From positions 1-64,000 of the forward strand of contig NZ_RHLG01000003.1 in NCBI RefSeq assembly GCF_003712105.1: a DNA stretch of 64,000 nt, written 5' to 3'. This document shows, in pieces, positions 17,077-24,364 of this stretch. The notes beneath the pieces were generated by a model. That model saw only the letters and a program-made list of their open reading frames with translations, had not been told where the DNA came from and ran no database searches. Each line of letters begins with the position of its first letter. Position 1 is the stretch's first letter. Position numbers and translations under genes: made by a program. Source of the stretch: Winogradskyella sp. GTDB taxonomy: Bacteria; Bacteroidota; Bacteroidia; Flavobacteriales; Flavobacteriaceae.

Positions 17077-18024
17077 TTACTTTTTTAACCCTAATTCGAT
17101 TAATCGCTCATTTAAGAACTCGCCAGCAGTAATATTATCATATTGCTTTGGGTTATCCTCATCAATACAGCTTTCTAAAACATCTAATTTCATTTCACTT
17201 ATTGGATGCATAAAAAATGGAATAGAATATCTCGATGTGCCCCATAACTCTCGTGGTGGATTTACCACGCGGTGAATTGTAGATTTCAATTTGTTATTCG
17301 TATGGCGTGATAGCATATCACCAACATTAATCATCAATTCATCTGGTTCTGCTATGGCATCAATCCATTCACCTTTATGGTTTTGCACTTGAAGTCCACG
17401 ACCTTGTGCGCCCATGAGCAGGGTAATAAGATTGATATCACCATGAGCAGCTGCTCTAACAGCATTTTTAGGTTCTTTTAATATCGGTGGATAATGGATA
17501 GGTCTTAAGATTGAATTACCATTATGGATATAATTGTCAAAATATGTTTCTTCTAATCCCACGTGTAATGCTAATGCTCTTAGCACATATTTAGCCGTTT
17601 CTTCAAGTTTTTGGTACGTTCTTTTACCAACGGTATTAAAGTTTGGTAATTCCTTTACTTCAACGTTATCTGGGTATTCTTTGCGGCGGTCTTCATCATC
17701 TTCAACATATTGTCCAAAATGCCAAAACTCTTTTAAATCGCCTTCTTTTTTACCTTTTGCACTTTCCTTTCCGAATGAGATATAACCGCGTTGTCCACCA
17801 ATACCTTCAATTTCGTACTCACGTTTTTTCTCAACTGGTAGATCAAAAAAGTTTTTGACTTCAGTATATAATTCATCAACGAGTGCATCATCTAAAAAAT
17901 GTCCTTTGAGCGCTACAAAACCAATATCTTCGTATGCCTTACCAATCTCATTTATAAATTTTTGCTTTCTTTCTGAATCTCCTGACAAAAAATCTTTTAA
18001 GTCTACACTAGGTATTCTGTCCAT
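17077..18024 (-). CDS. 2-oxoglutarate/Fe(II) oxygenase, isopenicillin N synthase-like
   Basis: This is a non-haem iron oxygenase of the IPNS-like superfamily. IPSVDLKDFLSG and AYEDIGFVALKGH form the N-terminal DIOX_N region. The core contains RAAAHGDINLITLLMG (His-x-Asp iron ligands) and, further on, RHTNNKLKSTIHRVVNPP (distal His and the following basic segment). I use the ATG at 18024 (MDRIPSVDL) because a TAGATTTG -7 box lies at 18052-18059, downstream of the longer start at 18105. The protein is then 315 residues. It leads the six-gene operon. The substrate is unknown; the family includes hydroxylases, desaturases and ring-forming enzymes. Confidence 0.85.
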   Translation of the reverse strand: MDRIPSVDLKDFLSGDSERKQKFINEIGKAYEDIGFVALKGHFLDDALVDELYTEVKNFFDLPVEKKREYEIEGIGGQRGYISFGKESAKGKKEGDLKEFWHFGQYVEDDEDRRKEYPDNVEVKELPNFNTVGKRTYQKLEETAKYVLRALALHVGLEETYFDNYIHNGNSILRPIHYPPILKEPKNAVRAAAHGDINLITLLMGAQGRGLQVQNHKGEWIDAIAEPDELMINVGDMLSRHTNNKLKSTIHRVVNPPRELWGTSRYSIPFFMHPISEMKLDVLESCIDEDNPKQYDNITAGEFLNERLIELGLKK

Positions 18025-18051
18025 GTTGTCTGATTTAGTATTTAGTATATG

Positions 18052-18059
18052 CAAATCTA
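18052..18059 (-). promoter_or_regulatory. Predicted -7 box for the oxygenase operon
   Basis: On the minus strand TAGATTTG matches TAnnTTTG and lies 27 bases before the ATG at 18024. This supports that start and marks the likely promoter of the operon running down to 13851. Confidence 0.45.
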
Positions 18060-18136
18060 AGGAAAAGCCCTTAAATATTGGATTTTTGGATTCATAAATA
18101 TGCAATTAATAACTAAAAATATCGCCCGATTTTAAT

Positions 18137-18144
18137 TACATTTG
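18137..18144 (+). promoter_or_regulatory. Predicted -7 box for the 2-oxoacid dehydrogenase E1 gene
   Basis: TACATTTG matches TAnnTTTG and ends 25 bases before the ATG at 18170. It lies in the divergent gap shared with the oxygenase operon promoter. No clear -33 box is seen 19-20 bases upstream. Confidence 0.4.
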
Positions 18145-18169
18145 GATTCACTAAATCAAAACTATTTTC

Positions 18170-20170
18170 ATGGCTAATAATGCTGAAAATCAATTGTCAT
18201 ATCCTCAAACTTCTTTGGACAATGAGTTGCTATTAAGCTTATACTATAATATGCTAAAGCCTCGAATGATAGAGGAGAAGATGCTTATTCTTCTGCGGCA
18301 AGGAAAGATATCAAAATGGTTTTCTGGAATTGGCCAAGAGGCTATTTCTGTTGGCGTTACAATGGCCTTGCAATCTAGCGAGTATATATTGCCAATGCAT
18401 CGTAATCTAGGTGTTTTTACTACTCGTGAGATTCCATTATTTCGATTGTTCTGTCAATGGCAAGGAAAGGCCAGTGGTTTTACTAAAGGTCGTGATCGTT
18501 CATTTCATTTTGGTACTCAAGAGTATCATATTGTTGGGATGATTTCACACCTTGGTCCACAACTTGGTGTGGCTGATGGTATTGCTTTGGCAAACCTTCT
18601 AAAACAAAATAATAAAGCCACAGCGGTATTTACTGGCGAAGGTGGCACAAGCGAAGGTGATTTTCATGAAGCACTAAACGTAGCTTCTGTATGGCAATTG
18701 CCTGTTTTATTTTGTATTGAAAATAATGGGTATGGTTTATCAACACCAACTTCAGAACAATACAATTGTGAACATTTAGCAGATAGAGGCAAAGGCTATG
18801 GTATGGAGTCGCATATTTTAGACGGAAACAATATTTTAGAAGTATATACTAAAGTCTCTGAACTGGCTGAAAGTATTCGAACTAATCCTAGACCAGTTTT
18901 ACTAGAATTCAAAACATTTAGAATGCGAGGTCATGAAGAGGCTAGTGGCACAAAATATGTCCCTGAGGACTTGATGAATTATTGGGCCGCAAAAGATCCG
19001 ATTACAAATTTTGAAACTCATTTGAAATCTATAGGAGTTTTATCTGAAGACAAAGAGGCCGAGTTCAAAGCTGGGATAAAAGATGAGATCAATGATGCTT
19101 TAGAAAAAGCATATGCCGAGGAAAGCATCATTCCTAATTTAACTACCGAGTTAATTGATGTTTACAAACCATTTGAATATCAAGAATTTAAGGCTAATTC
19201 AGAATTAAAAAAGTTGCGACTTATTGATGCCATTTCTGAAGGCTTAAAGCAATCTATGGAACGCCACGATGATTTAGTCATTATGGGACAAGACATAGCA
19301 GAATATGGAGGTGTTTTTAAAATTACGGAAGGTTTTGTAGAACAATTTGGAAAAGAACGGGTTCGTAATACACCTATTTGTGAGTCTGCAATTGTGGAAA
19401 CTGGGATGGGTTTATCTATTGCTGGAATGAAAGCCGTAGTAGAAATGCAGTTCTCTGATTTCGTGTCCTCTGGTTTTAATCCAATTGTAAATTACCTCGC
19501 AAAGTCGCATTACCGTTGGAATCAGCAAGCTGATGTTGTAGTACGTATGCCATGTGGTGCTGGTGTTGCTGCTGGACCATTTCACTCACAAACCAATGAA
19601 GCTTGGTTTACCAAAACACCAGGATTAAAAGTAGTTTACCCAGCTTTTCCTGCTGATGCCAAAGGCTTATTGGCAACTGCTATTAATGACCCAAATCCAG
19701 TATTATTCTTTGAGCATAAAGCGTTATACCGTAGTATAAGACAAGATGTACCAACAGAATATTACACATTACCGCTTGGGCAAGCATCACTTTTAAAAGA
19801 AGGCAATGCTATCACAATAATCACTTATGGAGCTGGCGTTCATTGGGCATTAGAAGTCTTGGATAGCAATCCTGAGATATCAGCTGACCTTATTGACTTG
19901 CGCACACTTCAGCCTTTGGATAAAGAAGCAATCATTACTTCAGTAAAGACAACAAACAAGGCAATTATATTACAGGAAGACTCGCTTTTTGGCGGTATTG
20001 CAAGTGATATTTCAGCTATGCTAATGGAAGACTGTTTTGAGTATCTTGATGCCCCTGTAAAGCGTGTTGCTAGTTTAGAAACACCAATACCTTTTGATAG
20101 CCAACTCGAACAGCAATATTTAGCAAAAGGTAGATTTGAAAATGCTTTGAAGGAGTTGTTATCGTATTAA
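18170..20170 (+). CDS. 2-oxoacid dehydrogenase E1, alpha-beta fusion (branched-chain type)
   Basis: The 666-residue protein joins E1 alpha (about 1-325) and E1 beta (about 330-666), which are separate in many bacteria. The alpha half shows MIEEKMLILLRQGKISKWF, the thiamine-diphosphate motif GEGGTSEGDFHEALNVASVW with IENNGYGLSTP, and RMRGHEEASGTKY. The beta half shows VIMGQDIAEYGGVFKIT, RVRNTPICESAIVETGMGL and a transketolase C-terminal domain. E1 decarboxylates a 2-oxoacid and passes the acyl group to E2 lipoate. The fusion is usual in Bacteroidota and is generally assigned to branched-chain 2-oxoacids. No E2 or E3 gene is adjacent. Confidence 0.9.
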   Translation: MANNAENQLSYPQTSLDNELLLSLYYNMLKPRMIEEKMLILLRQGKISKWFSGIGQEAISVGVTMALQSSEYILPMHRNLGVFTTREIPLFRLFCQWQGKASGFTKGRDRSFHFGTQEYHIVGMISHLGPQLGVADGIALANLLKQNNKATAVFTGEGGTSEGDFHEALNVASVWQLPVLFCIENNGYGLSTPTSEQYNCEHLADRGKGYGMESHILDGNNILEVYTKVSELAESIRTNPRPVLLEFKTFRMRGHEEASGTKYVPEDLMNYWAAKDPITNFETHLKSIGVLSEDKEAEFKAGIKDEINDALEKAYAEESIIPNLTTELIDVYKPFEYQEFKANSELKKLRLIDAISEGLKQSMERHDDLVIMGQDIAEYGGVFKITEGFVEQFGKERVRNTPICESAIVETGMGLSIAGMKAVVEMQFSDFVSSGFNPIVNYLAKSHYRWNQQADVVVRMPCGAGVAAGPFHSQTNEAWFTKTPGLKVVYPAFPADAKGLLATAINDPNPVLFFEHKALYRSIRQDVPTEYYTLPLGQASLLKEGNAITIITYGAGVHWALEVLDSNPEISADLIDLRTLQPLDKEAIITSVKTTNKAIILQEDSLFGGIASDISAMLMEDCFEYLDAPVKRVASLETPIPFDSQLEQQYLAKGRFENALKELLSY

Positions 20171-20193
20171 TGCACCTCTACATTCTGGTTTCC

Positions 20194-20290
20194 CTATAAA
20201 TTACTTATAGAAAATTTATAGCTAGCTCCTTGTGCACTCGTCACAGACAAGCGCTAGCAAGTGGTCTTCTACAGAACACTCACAGTTGTG
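20194..20290. other. Run of hairpins between convergent genes
   Basis: Four pairings follow each other: CTATAAATT/AATTTATAG (20194-20221, perfect 9 bp); GCTAGC plus CTTGT pairing with ACAAG plus GCTAGC (20221-20258); AGTG and TTC pairing with GAA and CACT (20260-20280); CACA/TGTG (20281-20290). The region is richer in G+C than its flanks and sits between the E1 gene and the minus-strand orphan. It could be a terminator set or a structured RNA. The tail after 20296 weakly resembles 9694-9728 in the other structured gap. Confidence 0.45.
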
Positions 20291-20340
20291 CTACCCCTTT
20301 AAGAGGTTCAACTCGTTTTCTTAAACTATCCCTCATAACC

Positions 20341-21570
20341 TTAAAAACTTTGAATTTCTCGAATAGTTTCAGGTAATTGATCTGCAATTCTTTTAAAATC
20401 ATCAACCATCCAACCACCGTTATCATTTTCATCTAAGACTAGAGATTCCTCTCTAATACTTTTAACAGCGCTTATTTGCTCTTCAATAATTAAATCTAAA
20501 GAATTTGAAGATTTTTTGCCACTAAATACATTTTCCATATCTTTTTTAGAAGCTGCTAAAATCTCTTTATCAGACTCTTCAATGGACCGTCTTGCATTGA
20601 CAACTAGATTTTTTAACTCTGTAGAGAAAGCAACAGCTTGAACTTCGGTTATAACGCCATCATTTAAAATTATAGATCGTAATGTTCCAAATTTATCAAG
20701 TAGTGTAGCATCTCCTGATTCAGTATATTTAAATTGTTCTAATGCTGTTTCTTTAGCAATAAAGTCATTTAAAGCATCATCTACTAAAGATTGTATTTTA
20801 CCTTTAAGCTCTCTGCGCTTAGAATACCACGGTCTAACATTTGGATATTCGCTACTTCTTTTAATTCTTAAAAGTAACCAAGCACCATCTTGAAGATGTT
20901 GACCTTTGTATGTCGGTAAGACCATTTCTCCATCTGTAATAACATCTAATTGCTCATCATCTAAATCTGCTCCCCTGTGAAATAATAAATATACTTCAGG
21001 ACCTAATATTTTCTCCGCACGTATATTAAAATTTAATCCATTGAAATCAAAAAGTGGTTCATGCTTAGCCGATTGATCTGACAGGATGTTTCTTACTCCA
21101 TCTATCAATTCTCCTCCAGCTGAAGTAAGTAATTGGGTAGGTCCAGTCACAGCAGCCGTATCCACCATACCTGCGACAATTCCCAAACTAGCATTTGCGG
21201 CATTTTTTAATACACTAGCTAAAACAGTATCTTTCTTAATTGCAGTTAGTGAAGCATTAAAACCGATTCCGCCACCCCTGTAGTTTCTATCTAAAAGTAC
21301 TGGTCTATCAAATACAGGAGCAATTTTGGAACCGCCTCTTATTTCAAAAGTTCCCAGTGCAGCTTGATATTTTTCCATACCATTTGATAATGTTATATCA
21401 AGAGTTCCTGATGCCATTCTGTTAGAAAACCAACTATCCTCTTTATTTATAAACCATGAAACAGCATCTACACCTACGTAGTGATTTCTAGGTGTTAATG
21501 GTTCAGAATCATTATTAGTTTTCAAAATTCTGTAGACATGATGCTCTCCTTTACCTGCTTTTGTTTGCAT
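20341..21570 (-). CDS. Unrecognised cytosolic protein, 409 aa
   Basis: I recognise no family. There is no signal peptide. The protein starts ATG at 21570 and ends cleanly. Residues about 1-110 look beta-rich (GTLDITLSNGMEKYQAALG, RNYRGGGIGFNASLTAI). Residues 115-175 are a small-residue-rich, helix-like stretch (ASLGIVAGMVDTAAVTGP). A globular segment with EVYLLFHRGADLDDEQLDVI and DGAWLLLRIKRSSEYPNVRP follows, then a charged helical C-terminal half. The gene stands alone with a 376-base upstream gap that holds two strong dyads, so it is probably individually regulated. Base use looks like its neighbours. Confidence 0.7.
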   Translation of the reverse strand: MQTKAGKGEHHVYRILKTNNDSEPLTPRNHYVGVDAVSWFINKEDSWFSNRMASGTLDITLSNGMEKYQAALGTFEIRGGSKIAPVFDRPVLLDRNYRGGGIGFNASLTAIKKDTVLASVLKNAANASLGIVAGMVDTAAVTGPTQLLTSAGGELIDGVRNILSDQSAKHEPLFDFNGLNFNIRAEKILGPEVYLLFHRGADLDDEQLDVITDGEMVLPTYKGQHLQDGAWLLLRIKRSSEYPNVRPWYSKRRELKGKIQSLVDDALNDFIAKETALEQFKYTESGDATLLDKFGTLRSIILNDGVITEVQAVAFSTELKNLVVNARRSIEESDKEILAASKKDMENVFSGKKSSNSLDLIIEEQISAVKSIREESLVLDENDNGGWMVDDFKRIADQLPETIREIQSF

Positions 21571-21597
21571 AAGTTTTTACGTTTTAAAATGTTAATA

Positions 21598-21611
21598 GAA
21601 CAATATTGTTC
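21598..21611. promoter_or_regulatory. Perfect 14-bp palindrome, operator-like
   Basis: GAACAATATTGTTC is fully palindromic and ends 28 bases upstream of the orphan gene's ATG (minus strand). This is where an operator overlapping a transcription start would lie. The binding protein is unknown. Confidence 0.4.
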
Positions 21612-21639
21612 AATAACTAAATAATTGAATAAGAATACC

Positions 21640-21657
21640 ATACCCAATAGTGGGTAT
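21640..21657. promoter_or_regulatory. 18-bp dyad ATACCCA-N4-TGGGTAT
   Basis: Two perfect 7-base arms around ATAG form a dyad 70-87 bases upstream of the orphan gene start. The GC-rich core CCCA/TGGG stands out in an A/T-rich gap and suits an activator or repressor dimer. It has no U-tract, so a terminator is unlikely. Confidence 0.45.
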
Positions 21658-21946
21658 AATTTTTTAATTCAGTCTAAATAGGGGAGAAAATGAGTTAGCG
21701 AACTACAATATAATAAAAAAACTCATGACTTAATTATGAATGTTAAGTATTAAAATGGATAATTTGTGTAGAAATCGACAATCTTTAATTTTCACATTGT
21801 TTATTCGCTTAAAGGTGCTCGAATTAGTTTCCCAAATCCTATGGTATAATATCAATTGTGCTTTATAAAGTCATCCAATAATTTGCAGATCGCAAAAATA
21901 AAAAAAAGTAAACCTTCAATTCTGCATGATAATAGACGTTGCTATT

Positions 21947-23245
21947 TTAATTCTGTTTCAAACTCTCCGCGATAGCTTGCACTTCGTCTAAAACCCTTAA
22001 TAGGTTTCCAGACCATAATTGTGCTATGTCCTCGTCCGTATAACCTCTGCGTACCAGTTCGAGAGTGACATTAAAGGTTTCTGATGCGTCGCTCCAGCCT
22101 TCAATACCGCCACCACCATCAAAATCACTACTAATACCAACATGATCAATGCCAATTTTTTCAACCATATAATCAATATGGTCCACAAAATCACCAACAT
22201 CAACAGCAGGAGGTAAGTCTTTCATTTTGGCCAGTTTTGCCTTTCTTATAGGTACCATAGCAGCTAAGTAGCCATAATAGTCTTCACGTTCATCAGCTGT
22301 CATAAGTTTTTGTGCTGCTCGGTCTTTCCAGGCAACACCCATAGAATCCAAAATTTGCTTGGCAACATCCACTTCAATACCTACACGTTTTTCAAACTTT
22401 TCGGTATTTAAATACGATTTAAAAGCAACGGTCTGCACAACGCCACCATTTTCTTTCATCCACTGTAGTTGTTCGTCATCGAGATTTCGGCTGTGATTAC
22501 AAAGTGCTCTAGCAGAAGAATGCGACGCTATTATCGGGGCTTTAGTGAGTTCAATCATATCACGCATGGCTTCTTTTGATGGGTGCGAAACATCTATCAT
22601 CATCCCTACTTTATTCATCTCAGCAATGACCAATTTGCCAAAGTCACTAACACCATTGTGTAACCAAACACCATCTGCTTCTCCAGTATTACTATCGCAC
22701 AACTGACTATGACCATTATGCGAAAGTGACATATATCTCGCACCTAAGTCGTAAAATTTTTGTACGTTATTGAGATAAAGACCAACCGGATAGCCATTTT
22801 CTATACCTATCATAGCAACTTTTTTACCAGATTTAATAATGCGTCGTACATCATTAGATGATCTTGCTAATTCTATTTGATTTGGTGCATAATCTCTAAC
22901 CAATCGATGTATGGCATTAAACTTTGCCATGGCATTTTCATGGGCTTTTTCAAAACCTTCACGTCCTAATGAGTCTTGACCAGTATATACCACAAACCAT
23001 GGCACATCTAAACCGCCTTCTATCATTTTTGGCAAATTAACTTGGTTGTCTAAACGTTGCGTATAGTTAATCGAATCCGTAAAATTCTTTACATTTATAT
23101 CGCAATGGGTATCGAGAGTTATAATGCGCTCATGGAGTTCTTGAGCATAGGCAATGAGCTCTTCCTCAGTTTTAGGTCTATCTGTTTTACAGCTTGACAC
23201 TATCAATAGTAATCCCAAAATAGGAATGGTAAGTTTTAATCGCAT
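21947..23245 (-). CDS. Membrane dipeptidase (M19) lipoprotein
   Basis: The 432-residue zinc dipeptidase is related to renal dipeptidase and splits dipeptides, including D-amino acid ones. Its N-terminus (LGLLLIVSSCKTD) is a lipoprotein signal with Cys19. The metal ligands are in place: TLDTHCDIN (His-x-Asp), the bridging Glu region IGIENGYP, SLSHNGHSQLCDS, DVSHPSKEAM, SHSSARAL, and GISSDFDGGGG near the end. It is therefore expected to be active on the periplasmic or outer-membrane face. It is flanked by long gaps on both sides and looks monocistronic. Confidence 0.9.
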   Translation of the reverse strand: MRLKLTIPILGLLLIVSSCKTDRPKTEEELIAYAQELHERIITLDTHCDINVKNFTDSINYTQRLDNQVNLPKMIEGGLDVPWFVVYTGQDSLGREGFEKAHENAMAKFNAIHRLVRDYAPNQIELARSSNDVRRIIKSGKKVAMIGIENGYPVGLYLNNVQKFYDLGARYMSLSHNGHSQLCDSNTGEADGVWLHNGVSDFGKLVIAEMNKVGMMIDVSHPSKEAMRDMIELTKAPIIASHSSARALCNHSRNLDDEQLQWMKENGGVVQTVAFKSYLNTEKFEKRVGIEVDVAKQILDSMGVAWKDRAAQKLMTADEREDYYGYLAAMVPIRKAKLAKMKDLPPAVDVGDFVDHIDYMVEKIGIDHVGISSDFDGGGGIEGWSDASETFNVTLELVRRGYTDEDIAQLWSGNLLRVLDEVQAIAESLKQN

Positions 23246-23291
23246 GGTGAGTTATCTTAAATGGTCTTTAAAAATAAAATACTCAGCCTAT

Positions 23292-23328
23292 AAAAACAAA
23301 AAACCAGCATTATTATAAATACTGGTTT
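23292..23328 (-). terminator. Rho-independent terminator of the small frameshifted gene
   Basis: Read on the minus strand, AAACCAG pairs with CTGGTTT around an A/T-rich 14-base centre that partly pairs itself, followed by TTTGTTTTT. It begins 24 bases after the stop codon of the small reading frame at 23353. Confidence 0.7.
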
Positions 23329-23352
23329 GCTAAATTCTGATGCGATTTAAAG

Positions 23353-23530
23353 TCATCTTCTAATGTTTTCTAGGTCATCATCTAAACTGTTAGATGTGTT
23401 GACGATTCGTGATAAAGCTTTCATAGTTCTTCGGTTTAAAAGGTTATCTGTATCGCCTTTTGCTATTCCAAGCAAAGCTTTTGGTTTCAGAATTTCTACT
23501 CGTTAATTGATTGTTGTTTAAAGTTCTCAT
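23353..23530 (-). pseudogene. Small gene (~58 aa) broken by one extra base, or frameshift-expressed
   Basis: From the ATG at 23530 the frame reads MRTLNNNQLTSRN and then runs to an early TAA at 23444. One base over, the frame continues protein-like: ILKPKALLGIAKGDTDN, LLNRRTMKALSRIVN, TSNSLDDDLENIRR, stop at 23353. Deleting one A from the AGAAATT near 23493-23498 would join both halves into one 58-residue protein. A terminator follows at 23292-23328, as expected for a real gene, and the A-rich bases before the ATG suit flavobacterial starts. It could be a recent frameshift, a sequencing error or recoding. I do not recognise the family. Confidence 0.5.
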
Positions 23531-23643
23531 GATTGTTCGATTTTTTAATTGATTACACTATAAAGACGACACAAATCAATCTGTGTTACACATAATACTT
23601 TGATTTAACACACATTAACGTTACATTAACTTTGCTTATGAAA
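23531..23643. other. Upstream region of the small gene, promoter-like
   Basis: On the minus strand this A/T-rich gap holds TTGATTTG (close to TAnnTTTG) about 40-50 bases before the ATG at 23530. No other signal is seen. The ExbD gene ends at 23644 in the same direction, so read-through from it is also possible. Confidence 0.3.
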
Positions 23644-24201
23644 TTAATATCGTTCTACCTTAACCTCAGATAATATAAAAGGATATGCCTTTTTTACTTC
23701 AATTAATTCTTTGTCTGTAAGTTGGTTGGGAGATTTGTTATAAACCTTTTGAGCATAAGCTGTTCTTAATTCTAAATAGGCTTTGCTAAGTTCATCTTGA
23801 ACATAAATAAAAACACCATAATTGGTAAGCGCATCATGCTTTAATGAGACAACTGCTTCTGATGGTTTATCTGATGAATTGCTTCGTTGTTTACCATTAC
23901 AATAATCACATACATTTTCACCATTATTATCTATGAAGTCTTTAGTAATAGTCTTAATTTCTGAAATTTCCACAATGTTATCATTAATCATTACTTCGTT
24001 ATTTCTATTGATAAAGATGCGCAGGATATTACGCTCATTAATTGTTTCTGTACAGTCATCACAAAGCGCAGGTAATTTTCGTAGCAGACCTTTATCTGCC
24101 GAGATAGTCGTAGTTACTAAAAAGAAAATTAATAATAGAAAGGCGATATCGGCCATAGAACCAGCATTTACAGTAGGTGCGTTTCTTCTAAGATTTCTCA
24201 T
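23644..24201 (-). CDS. ExbD/TolR-family biopolymer transport protein
   Basis: ExbD proteins form, with ExbB, the inner-membrane proton channel that powers TonB or similar machines. The 185-residue protein has a short cytosolic N-terminus, one membrane helix with its key aspartate (GSMADIAFLLLIFFLVTTTI), and a periplasmic domain. The periplasmic part contains two CxxC-like pairs (LCDDCTE and VCDYCNGK) often seen in Bacteroidota ExbD. No ExbB or TonB gene is adjacent, so partners must be elsewhere. It is divergent from the helicase gene across a 163-base gap. Confidence 0.9.
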   Translation of the reverse strand: MRNLRRNAPTVNAGSMADIAFLLLIFFLVTTTISADKGLLRKLPALCDDCTETINERNILRIFINRNNEVMINDNIVEISEIKTITKDFIDNNGENVCDYCNGKQRSNSSDKPSEAVVSLKHDALTNYGVFIYVQDELSKAYLELRTAYAQKVYNKSPNQLTDKELIEVKKAYPFILSEVKVERY

Positions 24202-24261
24202 GATATATTACGTTTTAAGATTAATGTTAAAGAAATCACAAAAACAATACCACTTTTAAAA

Positions 24262-24275
24262 TGTTGTTAACAACA
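24262..24275. promoter_or_regulatory. Perfect 14-bp palindrome in the exbD/helicase divergent gap
   Basis: TGTTGTTAACAACA is fully palindromic, 61 bases upstream of exbD and 25 bases upstream of the helicase -7 box at 24300. It would suit an operator for either gene. Confidence 0.3.
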
Positions 24276-24299
24276 CCTAAACAAACCGTTATTATGTAC

Positions 24300-24307
24300 T
24301 ATTTTTG
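24300..24307 (+). promoter_or_regulatory. Predicted -7 box for the helicase gene
   Basis: TATTTTTG matches TAnnTTTG and is followed by GC, as often seen. It ends 57 bases before the ATG at 24365. The -33 position has no clear TTG. Confidence 0.4.
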
Positions 24308-24364
24308 CAAAATTGGTCGGTTATTGATTAATCGATATGGCTATTAATACTTAGAAACCCAAAT

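Larger units (their letters stand above)
21571..21946. other. 376-base gap with dyad symmetry upstream of the orphan gene
   Basis: No convincing reading frame lies in this gap. It holds three inverted repeats on the orphan-gene side: GAACAATATTGTTC (21598-21611), ATACCCA-ATAG-TGGGTAT (21640-21657), and ATGAGTT/AACTCAT 23 bases apart (21690-21726). The rest, toward the dipeptidase stop at 21947, is A/T-rich with no evident signal. Confidence 0.6.

Noticed and set aside
18025..18105. Longer N-terminus for the 2OG-Fe(II) oxygenase from 18105
   Set aside because: The added 27 residues match no family sequence and run through a predicted promoter at 18052-18059.
20290..20330. Possible tRNA T-arm (AGAGGTTCAACTC)
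   Set aside because: No acceptor stem, anticodon arm or CCA can be fitted around it.
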